DNA of 21,310 bases from Desulfobacteraceae bacterium (GTDB taxonomy: Bacteria; Desulfobacterota; Desulfobacteria; Desulfobacterales; Desulfosarcinaceae): NCBI GenBank assembly GCA_027031325.1, contig JALVRI010000025.1:1-21310 (forward strand), given 5' to 3'. Below are positions 15,243-21,310 of this stretch, piece after piece. The notes beneath the pieces are model-generated. The model was not told the origin of the DNA and did no database searches. It saw only the letters and a list, made by a program, of their open reading frames with translations. The first letter of the stretch is position 1. Each line of letters opens with the position of its first letter. Made by a program: the position numbers and the translations under genes.

Positions 15243-15270
15243 TAAAGAACAGTGCCCCATCGGCCGAACG
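15243..15270 (+). promoter_or_regulatory. Sigma-28 (FliA)-like promoter candidate
   Basis: TAAA at 15243-15246, a 16-nt gap, then GCCGAACG at 15263-15270. The usual pattern is TAAA, 15 nt, GCCGATAA, so it is one base long and 6 of 8 in the -10 box. It lies 109 bp before the chemoreceptor ATG, where a flagellar-class promoter is expected. Confidence 0.4.
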
Positions 15271-15378
15271 AATACGTAGAGAGATCAGCTAGATCCACCG
15301 CCCTTAAATCGCTGAGCATGATTGAATGTGGGGAAATTCAAAAACCGCCTGAAATATAATATGATTTGGAGGTTGCCA

Positions 15379-17352
15379 ATGAGCTGGAATTTAAAAAAAT
15401 TTTGGGCTAACAGCATTCGCGCAAAGCTGATGTTGTCAATCGGCGGGATCGTCGTGCTATTTGTGGCGATTTTTCTGATTCGGGACTACTCCAAGAAAAG
15501 CAACCAAATCGTTAACGCCAATAACGCCATCTTAAAGGAAAATTATCGCCAGGTCCTACAACTAATAGAGGATACATCACAAAACTCTTATTCGTTGGCT
15601 TTATGGGTTGCCAATACGCCGCCATTGCAAAAAAGTCTTGCCGAGAGGGATAGGAAAGCGCTGCTAGAGCAGACACTGCCTATTTTCCAATCTCTTAAAA
15701 AAAAGTTAAACATTGCTCAATTTCAATTCCACATTCCACCCGCCACATCCTTTCTGCGGCTGCATAAAATCCAAAAATTCGGGGATGATTTATCCGCTTT
15801 TCGGAAGACAATCGTGACGGCCAACCGAATGCAAAAGGCCGTAGTAGGCCTGGAAAAAGGCGTTGCCGGCCTGGGTATTAGGGCTGTCGCACCGGTGTTC
15901 TACCATGGACGTCACATCGGGAGTGTCGAATTCGGAAGTGGGCTGACGGATGAATTGTTGCGTTCGCTGCAGCGTAAATACGGATTTAAGGTATCAATCC
16001 TTGTTCCGGACGGCGATCGTTTCAAGTTTCAAGCTCAAAGCCGACCGATGGAAGGCTTGTCCGAGAGCAATGCCATACTGAAAAAATTGATGGACACCGG
16101 CGAAGAAGAAATAAGCCGTACAAACAAGGGAGGAAAGAGGCTTTTGACTTTTTTCGGTCCTCTGAAAGATTATGCCGACAAAGTGGTCGGGGTTGTGGCA
16201 ATCTCAAGGGACATAACGCTTTCGGTCAATCAACTGAAAAAAACGCTACTACAATACGCCGCCGTAGGACTGGCACTTATACTTGTTTTACTGGCAGCGA
16301 TCTACTTTTTCCTTGAGTACTTTATCGCCAGGCCGGTAGAGACTTTAAAGAATGCTTTTGCCCGTGCTGGAGAAGGAGATCTCACCCAAAGGGTACAAAG
16401 CCAGAAACAAGATGAGTTGGGAGCATTATCAGAGGCATTCAACAATTTTCAAGATAAAATCCGAACCGCCATGCAATCTATCGTCGGCACCTCGGAAACG
16501 CTTGATAGGTCTGCCGGTGAACTTAACAGCATTTCCCAAAAGATGTCCATCGGCTCCAAACAGGCATCCGAAAGGTCAAATATGGTGGCGGCCGCTGCTG
16601 AAGAGATGAGTTCCAATATGAACTCCGTAGCAGCCGCTACGGAACAGGCCACAACCAATATCACCAGTGTGGCAGACGGGGCCCGGGATATGAATGCCTC
16701 GTTCGGACAAATAACACAGCGCACTGAAAAGGCGCGCAATATAACGCAAGGCGCTGTTTCGGAGGCTAGTAATGCATCTGTGAAGATTGATGAATTGGGG
16801 AAAGCGGCCCAGGAAATCGGCAAGGTCACCGAAACTATCACCGAGATATCCGAGCAAACAAATTTGTTATCTCTGAATGCCACCATTGAGGCGGCACGCG
16901 CTGGCGAGGCCGGTAAAGGATTCGCCGTGGTGGCTAACGAAATAAAGGAACTATCCAAACAAACCTCTGTGGCCACCAGTGAAATCAAGAACAAGATTGA
17001 GGGAATCCAGAAATCGACCATAGAAACTGTGGGTCAAATCGAACGTATTACCATTGTAGTCAATGACATAGATACAATTGTTTCCGCTATCGCCGTTGAA
17101 ATTGAGCAGCAGACACAAGCTACCAGTGAAATCGCTGACAACATTGCACAAGCCTCCCAGGGGCTGGCGGAAGTTACTGAAAATGTCGCCCAGAGTTCGT
17201 CTGTCTCCTCCGAGATTTCCAGAGACGTCAGTGAGCTGAATCAAGCCGCTGAAAATACCGCCAGTAGCAGTGCGCAGATCAGTAAAAGCGCTGCCGAATT
17301 GAACATGCTTTCCGGACAACTCAAAGAATTGGTGAGTAAATTCCGAGTGTAA
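15379..17352 (+). CDS. Methyl-accepting chemotaxis protein with dCache_3-like sensor
   Basis: 657-residue transmembrane chemoreceptor. TM1 is at about 17-34 (LMLSIGGIVVLFVAIFLI). The periplasmic region (about 35-285) carries HIPPATSFLRLHKIQKFGDD and GLEKGVAGLGIRAVAPVF, matching the dCache_3 double-sensor pattern. TM2 is at about 292-313. A HAMP domain follows (RPVETLKNAFARAGEGDLTQ), then a signalling coiled coil whose hairpin tip is EISEQTNLLSLNATIEAARA at about 488. Canonical tips read LALNAAIEAARAGE, so this one has two conservative changes. No C-terminal CheR-tethering pentapeptide is present. The ATG at 15379 is preferred over upstream TTG/ATG codons because GGAGG lies 6 nt before it. The gene is visibly more A+T-rich than its neighbours and sits alone, suggesting separate acquisition. 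Confidence 0.92.
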   Translation: MSWNLKKFWANSIRAKLMLSIGGIVVLFVAIFLIRDYSKKSNQIVNANNAILKENYRQVLQLIEDTSQNSYSLALWVANTPPLQKSLAERDRKALLEQTLPIFQSLKKKLNIAQFQFHIPPATSFLRLHKIQKFGDDLSAFRKTIVTANRMQKAVVGLEKGVAGLGIRAVAPVFYHGRHIGSVEFGSGLTDELLRSLQRKYGFKVSILVPDGDRFKFQAQSRPMEGLSESNAILKKLMDTGEEEISRTNKGGKRLLTFFGPLKDYADKVVGVVAISRDITLSVNQLKKTLLQYAAVGLALILVLLAAIYFFLEYFIARPVETLKNAFARAGEGDLTQRVQSQKQDELGALSEAFNNFQDKIRTAMQSIVGTSETLDRSAGELNSISQKMSIGSKQASERSNMVAAAAEEMSSNMNSVAAATEQATTNITSVADGARDMNASFGQITQRTEKARNITQGAVSEASNASVKIDELGKAAQEIGKVTETITEISEQTNLLSLNATIEAARAGEAGKGFAVVANEIKELSKQTSVATSEIKNKIEGIQKSTIETVGQIERITIVVNDIDTIVSAIAVEIEQQTQATSEIADNIAQASQGLAEVTENVAQSSSVSSEISRDVSELNQAAENTASSSAQISKSAAELNMLSGQLKELVSKFRV

Positions 17353-17878
17353 TCCCTTGGCTGTCTTGTGTTGCGTAAATTTATTGATAAAAACCCATGA
17401 TAGATCAGCGGTGAAGATGGTGGGACAAAAATGGAGGATGATGCTATAATGCTATGGCAGTGACGTGACTGGCCTTCTTACCGAAAGTCTCGCCGCTGTG
17501 CCTACGACTGCAACTGAACCAGGTCTACCGAAAGTCTTACTTGAAGCGTTTGGTGCTGGTATCGTTGTTTGATACTGTATGAATTCCCCAGAGTGTTTAA
17601 TGTGGCGTAGAATGCCCTACGGCATGTACGGTAGTGTCAGAAGACGGTGGGGTTGCCCCGCCTCAGGTTTGATATCATTCCTTTCTTGCGCCCGCCGGGG
17701 CTAAGCAAAAATAGTTTCAAAAAGACTTGGCAATTTCAGGAGAGCCTGCCTGCCGGTTGGTTGCGATAGGTTGTAGGGTTGAAGAAAAGTTGACCACGCT
17801 TTCCAAATCGACTATTGACTTTTTTTGTTCCAATGGCTAGCTTCAACGTTTTGGGTATAAGATCAAAATGGAGGCACC
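17353..17878. other. Non-coding debris after the chemoreceptor
   Basis: 526 bp with no intact gene. It holds a 12-nt direct repeat TACCGAAAGTCT (17479-17490 and 17526-17537) and a short open stretch before a TGA at about 17577-17579. The intron-like 3' end at about 17591-17675 follows, then about 200 bp without visible structure up to the DUF134 ribosome site. I see no clear terminator for the chemoreceptor gene. Confidence 0.5.
17591..17675 (+). mobile_element. Possible decayed group II intron 3' end
   Basis: The run AGTGTTTAATGTGG, followed by CATGTACGGTAGTGTCAGAA and GACGGTGGGGTTGCCCCGCC, resembles my memory of the domain V-VI tail of some bacterial group II introns (TACGGTGGTGT... then GACGG plus a G/C hairpin). 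The hairpin GGTGGGG-TTG-CCCCGCC (17646-17662) has 7 pairs including one G-T. I cannot fold a clean domain V with the AGC catalytic triad, and no reverse transcriptase gene is present. If real it is a remnant. Confidence 0.3.
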
Positions 17879-18298
17879 ATGGTACGCCCCCGTAAAGACC
17901 GAATCGTGGCATACAAACCGGAGGTGAGTTATTTCAAGCCCCGTGGTATTCCTATGGTGGAACTGGAAGAGGTCAAGCTTACTGTAGATGAGCGCGAGGC
18001 CATTCGTTTGGCCGATTTGCTGGGATTGTCCCATGAAGAGGCGGGCCGTGAAATGGGTGTTTCCCGGGCCACCTTTGGAAGGATCATCCAAAGGGCACGC
18101 AGGATTCTGGCCGACGCCCTGATAAACGGTAAGGCTATCAATGTCGGCGGCGGCAATTACCGCCTGGTTCACCAGGAACGCAAGTTTCAATGTTATCATT
18201 GCGACCATAGCTGGAAAGTACCATCCGGAATTTGTCGGCCCAAAAGTTGTCCCAAATGCGGCAGCAATTCACTGTACCGATTGGCCGGCGGGCAATAG
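17879..18298 (+). CDS. DUF134 helix-turn-helix protein with zinc ribbon
   Basis: 139 residues. A conserved N-terminus (RPRKDRIVAYKPEVSYFKPR) is followed by a sigma-factor-like helix-turn-helix (EREAIRLADLLGLSHEEAGREMGVSRATFGRIIQRAR, about 38-74). The C-terminal zinc-ribbon half has C105, C108, C124 and C127 (CYHC and CPKC). This is the UPF0251/DUF134 family, predicted DNA-binding regulators of unknown target. The ATG at 17879 has GGAGG 4 nt upstream. The family commonly sits next to Mrp/Nbp35 ATPases in anaerobes, and here the Mrp gene follows after 168 bp on the same strand. It may sense metal or Fe-S status through its cysteines; that is inference. Confidence 0.9.
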   Translation: MVRPRKDRIVAYKPEVSYFKPRGIPMVELEEVKLTVDEREAIRLADLLGLSHEEAGREMGVSRATFGRIIQRARRILADALINGKAINVGGGNYRLVHQERKFQCYHCDHSWKVPSGICRPKSCPKCGSNSLYRLAGGQ

Positions 18299-18466
18299 AA
18301 AGTTTGAAACCCGGTCTGCAAGCACGAAGGGTCGGGATGGCAGGAGAGGCCCGGGGGGCCTGATTGGCAATTTCAGCGTGTTAAAATTATTTTCTTGATT
18401 AAGTGGATTTTACGCGATGGGACTCGATATTATTTTGGAGCTTCTTTATAGATAGGAGACGGAAAA

Positions 18467-19312
18467 ATGGCAAAGATTCACGAAGACATTCAGTCGGCTA
18501 AAAAGCAGAGTGATCCCCACGCCGCCCAGAGGGAGGCGGTGGAACAAGCACTCGCAAAGATCAAGAATAAATTCTTGGTAATGAGCGGCAAGGGCGGCGT
18601 CGGCAAGACAAGCACCTCTGTAAATTTGGCGGTCGCCCTGTCAAACTTGAAACATAAGGTGGGGTTGATCGACGTGGACCTGCATGGGCCCGATGTTCCC
18701 CGGATGCTAGGCTTGTCGGGCGTCCTTGATCTGACTGAAGAACGCAAGTTGCAGCCCCAGTACTATTCAGAGTACCTTGGGGTGGTTTCGGTGGAATCGC
18801 TTACCCCAAACAAGGACGATGCAATCATTTGGCGTGGCCCCATCAAGTATTCGGCCATCCAGCAATTCATCGGTCAAGTGGCCTGGGGTGAGCTTGACTA
18901 CCTTATCATCGACGCTCCTCCTGGCACCGGCGATGAACCGCTTACGGTGGCTCAGACCATCAATGATGCCCAGGCTATTATCGTGACCACACCCCAGGAG
19001 GTGGCACTGGCTGACGTGCGCAAGTCGATAAATTTCTGTCGCAAGTTGAATATGAAGATATTCGGACTGATCGAGAACATGAGTAGCCTGATTTGCCCCC
19101 ATTGTAACAACGAACTCGAGCTTTTCGGATCAGGTGGCGGTAAGCGTACGGCGGATGCCATGGGGATCGATTTTCTCGGCAAGGTGCCCTTTGATCCGAA
19201 GATGGTGAGTTGTGGTGATGCAGGCTTGGTCTACCAGGAAAAATACCCGGATTCAGCTGTCAGCCGGGCGTTTATAGAAGTGGCCCGCAGGGTGATCGAG
19301 GCTACCGGATAA
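18467..19312 (+). CDS. mrp: Mrp/Nbp35-family Fe-S carrier P-loop ATPase
   Basis: 281-residue SIMIBI-class ATPase that holds and transfers Fe-S clusters. A deviant Walker A, GKGGVGKT, is at residues 41-48 (in MSGKGGVGKTSTS). The switch block is VGLIDVDLHGPDVPRML, Walker B-like is DYLIIDAPPGTGDE, and the cluster-binding CPHC is at 210-213. It lacks both the N-terminal MIP18 (DUF59) domain of E. coli Mrp and the four-cysteine N-terminus of eukaryotic Nbp35, so it is the short bacterial/archaeal form. A FGSGGGKRTADAMGIDFLGKVP block precedes the end, as is usual in the family. The ATG at 18467 has AGGAGA upstream. It follows the DUF134 gene and converges on the OsmC-like gene with 42 bp between stops. 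Confidence 0.93.
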   Translation: MAKIHEDIQSAKKQSDPHAAQREAVEQALAKIKNKFLVMSGKGGVGKTSTSVNLAVALSNLKHKVGLIDVDLHGPDVPRMLGLSGVLDLTEERKLQPQYYSEYLGVVSVESLTPNKDDAIIWRGPIKYSAIQQFIGQVAWGELDYLIIDAPPGTGDEPLTVAQTINDAQAIIVTTPQEVALADVRKSINFCRKLNMKIFGLIENMSSLICPHCNNELELFGSGGGKRTADAMGIDFLGKVPFDPKMVSCGDAGLVYQEKYPDSAVSRAFIEVARRVIEATG

Positions 19313-19354
19313 TCCCGGAGACTGCCATCACCGTCGAGGTGGACAATCCGCCCT

Positions 19355-19756
19355 TTACCGCAGGTCAAAATTCACATTTGTTTCGAAACGGGGCGGATTT
19401 TCCATTGAACGTTTTACGGCACAAAGGGCTACGGCGCGTTCGATGGCTTTTGCATACTTTTTGGGGACACCTGCCGGCAGGTCAACCTCGATGGTAATCC
19501 TGTCTACCAAATGGGTCTTGGGGTCGGTGGTATAGTTCAAGCGCATCCTCAAATCGCGGGTATCGACCTGCCTGCTTTTGAGAAACGAGGCAACGAAAAT
19601 TCCCGCGCAGGTGCCGATTGATGCCAGGAAAAGAGTATAGGGGGCAGGTGCCGATCCATCACCTCCATCGGCCTTGGCCTGATCGGTTGCAATCACAAAA
19701 CCATCTGTCAGGGCTTCGACCCTTTTGCCACCCGGAAAACGAATCTCCATTTGCAT
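19355..19756 (-). CDS. OsmC-like protein
   Basis: 133 residues of the OsmC/Ohr superfamily, thiol-dependent peroxide detoxifying proteins in some members. It shows the central helix with C50 (LASIGTCAGIFVASFL) and a second C112 (RAVALCAVKRSM), at the two redox-active positions of the family. The second site reads CAVKRS rather than the CPVS-type sequence seen in typical OsmC, so peroxidase activity is less sure. The chosen start is the ATG at 19756, which has AAAGGAGG 8 nt upstream; an ATG six bases further in is the alternative. The open frame extends to 19819, but those residues lack a ribosome site. It is an isolated single gene converging on mrp. Confidence 0.85.
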   Translation of the reverse strand: MQMEIRFPGGKRVEALTDGFVIATDQAKADGGDGSAPAPYTLFLASIGTCAGIFVASFLKSRQVDTRDLRMRLNYTTDPKTHLVDRITIEVDLPAGVPKKYAKAIERAVALCAVKRSMENPPRFETNVNFDLR

Positions 19757-20112
19757 AAGCTCAGCCTCCTTTACCAGTGAAGCGTAATGGTTGGTTCGGG
19801 CGGGCTGCTCTCTAACCAATTCTCAAATTTATCACCCTGGCCTGCCAGAACCGGTAATTGGCAGCAACTATCGTATATACAATAATTCCGTATTATGCAT
19901 TTCAAATGCCTTTGCCCGCCCTGCGGCCTCGCATCTTCGGCAAACTTGCGAGCTGCAAAATCCGGGAAAATAATCTCCCGAATCAACCTGGATTCTTGCC
20001 CCAATGATAACATGGCTGTCAAGATGGGATTGACATACCTCAAGACCTGAAGCTATGTTGCCTGGAGTGTGAGCAAAAGCACTTTGTTGCGTCATCCTTA
20101 GTGGAGGTGGCC
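19757..20112. other. Divergent intergenic region with palindrome and hairpins
   Basis: 356 bp between the OsmC-like gene (-) and the cNMP-CBS gene (+). It holds palindromic element copy 2 (19888-19910). Next come a hairpin from CTCGCA/TGCGAG (about 19927-19951) and a smaller CGGGA/TCCCG hairpin (about 19964-19981). Minus-strand open frames cross it but have no ribosome site or family resemblance. The ribosome site GGAGGTGG for the cNMP-CBS gene is at its right end (20103-20110). Confidence 0.5.
19888..19910. repeat. Palindromic element, copy 2
   Basis: Same perfect palindrome GCATTTCAAATGC (19897-19909), and 21 of 23 nt identical to 3510-3532. It lies in the gap between two divergent genes, a common place for an operator, and is directly followed by inverted repeats, which would also suit a dispersed structural repeat. 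Confidence 0.55.
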
Positions 20113-21310
20113 ATGAACCGCGAGATAGAAACCTACCTTGCATCTATGCCCCATTTTTCTTTTTTGCCGAAAAACGAGATCAAGATAATTGCCGAAAGGT
20201 CCACGGTAAAGAATTACACCAAAGGTATAACCCTTGCCGAGCAGGGTAAGACGAAAATCAATAACATTTACATTGTCAAAAAGGGGCAACTGTCGGTCTA
20301 CAACACGAAGATAAAGGGTGCGCCACTTTGCGGTTATATCAAACAGGGGGAGGTGTTCGGTGGGATTACCCTGCTCATGAATGCAGGGGTTTCCCTGCGC
20401 ACGGTCAGGGTGGACGAAGATGCGGTATTTTATCTCATTCCCAAGGATATCTTTCTCGATCTTTGCGCGCGCAACAAAGATTTTTACGAATATTTCCTGG
20501 AAAATTTCAGCAAGCATATTTTTGATCCCTTTCTGACAGCCCTGATCGAATCCGGCCAAGCAAAGCTTTTCCTGGAGCAGATAGCTCCCTTCAATTTTCT
20601 TCCTGAACAGGAAATTGAAAAAGTCGCCCGAAGCCTTTCCATGGTGCATTATCCAAAGGGTACCGTCCTTTTTGTCCAAGGAAGGTCCAGGGTAGGCTAT
20701 CTGTATATTCTCCAGCAGGGAGCTGCTGAAAGGTATTACGAAGAAGGCGGCCGCAAGACAATGCGGGGAGTATTGGGAGAAGGAGATCTGTACGGTGGAA
20801 TCTCAATGCTGCTAAATGACGGCATATCGGTTCGAACCTTGCAGGTTACCGAGGATTCCTATTTTTACCTGCTGCCCAAAAAGGATTTTTTGAGCCTTTG
20901 CGAGCGCTTCCAGGCCTTTACCGAATTTTTTACCGATACCTTTGGCAAAAGAATGCTGGACAAGTCGTATGCTCAGATCATTGCGCGCAGCATGGAACCG
21001 AGCCGCGAAGTCATGCCGTTGTATAACCAGCAGGTGCTGCGCATATGTAACCGTAACCCGCTCAAAGTGGAACCGGGTATCACCATCCAGGAAGCAGCGC
21101 GTCTGATGCATGCCGAAAACAGCAGCTACTTGATCATTGAGGCCGGTGAAGGACATGAAGCCGGTATCGTGACCGAAAGTGACCTGACCCGCAAAGTTAT
21201 TGCTACCGGCTACGATATCAAGCGTCCGGTTACAAAGATAATGTCCCATCCATTGCATGCAGTCAATTCCAGGGCCCTGGTAATGGAAGCCCTGATGGCG
21301 ATGATGAAGC
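20113..21310 (+). CDS. Tandem cyclic-nucleotide-binding and CBS protein, DUF294 type (3' partial)
   Basis: The frame is open to the window edge; 399 codons are visible. Order: cNMP-binding domain 1 (about 15-135, GQLSVYNTK, GEVFGGITLLMN), cNMP domain 2 (about 153-290, GDLYGGISMLLN, FYLLPKKDFLSLCE), CBS 1 (about 314-372) and the start of CBS 2 (IMSHPLHAVN). The two cNMP domains are clearly similar and arose by duplication. Both read GG where classical cAMP pockets have GE, though the arginine of the cassette is kept (SLRT, SVRT). In the family, DUF294 nucleotidyltransferase-like domains follow the CBS pair; that part would lie beyond the window. The ATG at 20113 has GGAGG 5 nt upstream. The domain set suggests a nucleotide-sensing signalling protein. 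Confidence 0.85.
   Translation, partial: MNREIETYLASMPHFSFLPKNEIKIIAERSTVKNYTKGITLAEQGKTKINNIYIVKKGQLSVYNTKIKGAPLCGYIKQGEVFGGITLLMNAGVSLRTVRVDEDAVFYLIPKDIFLDLCARNKDFYEYFLENFSKHIFDPFLTALIESGQAKLFLEQIAPFNFLPEQEIEKVARSLSMVHYPKGTVLFVQGRSRVGYLYILQQGAAERYYEEGGRKTMRGVLGEGDLYGGISMLLNDGISVRTLQVTEDSYFYLLPKKDFLSLCERFQAFTEFFTDTFGKRMLDKSYAQIIARSMEPSREVMPLYNQQVLRICNRNPLKVEPGITIQEAARLMHAENSSYLIIEAGEGHEAGIVTESDLTRKVIATGYDIKRPVTKIMSHPLHAVNSRALVMEALMAMMK

Noticed and set aside
16449..17021. 190-residue minus-strand open frame within the chemoreceptor gene
   Set aside because: The serine/alanine/valine-rich peptide is what the reverse strand of a chemoreceptor signalling domain gives. There is no start signal or independent context.
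18346..18361. Hairpin AGGCC/GGCCT between DUF134 and mrp
   Set aside because: Very short stem with no U-run; not enough to call a terminator or attenuator.
19771..20143. Two minus-strand open frames of about 90 residues between the OsmC-like and cNMP-CBS genes
   Set aside because: No ribosome sites, no recognisable family, and the frames run across inverted repeats. Treated as non-coding, although the DNA block itself is reported as a finding.
20098..20679. 193-residue minus-strand open frame
   Set aside because: It lies opposite the cNMP-CBS gene, whose plus-strand frame has two recognisable domains, a good ribosome site and no stop to the window end.
1..21310. CRISPR arrays, tRNA, rRNA, toxin-antitoxin pairs, defence genes, biosynthetic clusters
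   Set aside because: Looked for on both strands; no regularly spaced repeats, cloverleaf segments or recognisable genes of these classes were seen.

Overview
The window looks like a piece of chromosome from a Gram-negative anaerobe, most likely a Desulfobacterota (sulphate-reducer-type 'deltaproteobacterium'). The reasons are the futalosine menaquinone genes, a DUF134 regulator paired with an Mrp/Nbp35 ATPase, a DUF4911 protein next to miaB, a multidomain cNMP-CBS protein of the DUF294 type, an outer-membrane beta-barrel protein, and flagellar/chemotaxis genes. This is inferred from gene content and could not be checked by a database search. I see no rRNA, tRNA, CRISPR array, prophage or intact insertion sequence.

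Layout. 1-3061 (+): mqnE (5' end cut by the window), mqnA and mqnC, three enzymes of the futalosine menaquinone pathway in one tight operon. 3086-7000 (-): flgM, an intergenic stretch with a palindromic repeat, a metallo-beta-lactamase-fold hydrolase related to ribonuclease Z, an unrecognised 139-residue protein, and recJ. 7091-9213 (+): a DUF4911 protein, miaB and a DUF151 bifunctional nuclease with overlapping ends, facing away from recJ. 9214-10092 (+): a long non-coding stretch with a near-consensus sigma-70 promoter, then a single-domain response regulator. 10117-11604 (-): an M29 aminopeptidase and a small unrecognised protein. 11855-15041 (+): an alpha/beta hydrolase, a membrane-anchored coiled-coil LysM protein, a four-helix membrane protein and an outer-membrane barrel, ending at a perfect 18-bp inverted-repeat terminator.

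15142-17878 (+) differs from its surroundings. It holds a chemoreceptor gene that is visibly more A+T-rich, with a sigma-28-like promoter upstream. Behind it lies about 500 bp of debris that includes what resembles the 3' end of a decayed group II intron. 17879-19312 (+): the DUF134-Mrp pair. 19355-19756 (-): an OsmC-like protein. 20113-21310 (+): a protein with two tandem cyclic-nucleotide-binding domains followed by CBS domains, cut by the window end.

How they work together: most of the window is housekeeping (quinone synthesis, DNA repair, tRNA thiolation, Fe-S cluster carriage, peptide turnover). flgM and the chemoreceptor tie it to a flagellar regulon. I did not find a clear multi-gene system that is new. 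The items most worth a second look are a 23-nt element with a perfect 13-nt palindrome present twice 16 kb apart, the tandem cNMP protein whose two binding pockets carry the same substitution, the long leader before the orphan response regulator, and the chemoreceptor island with its intron-like scar.
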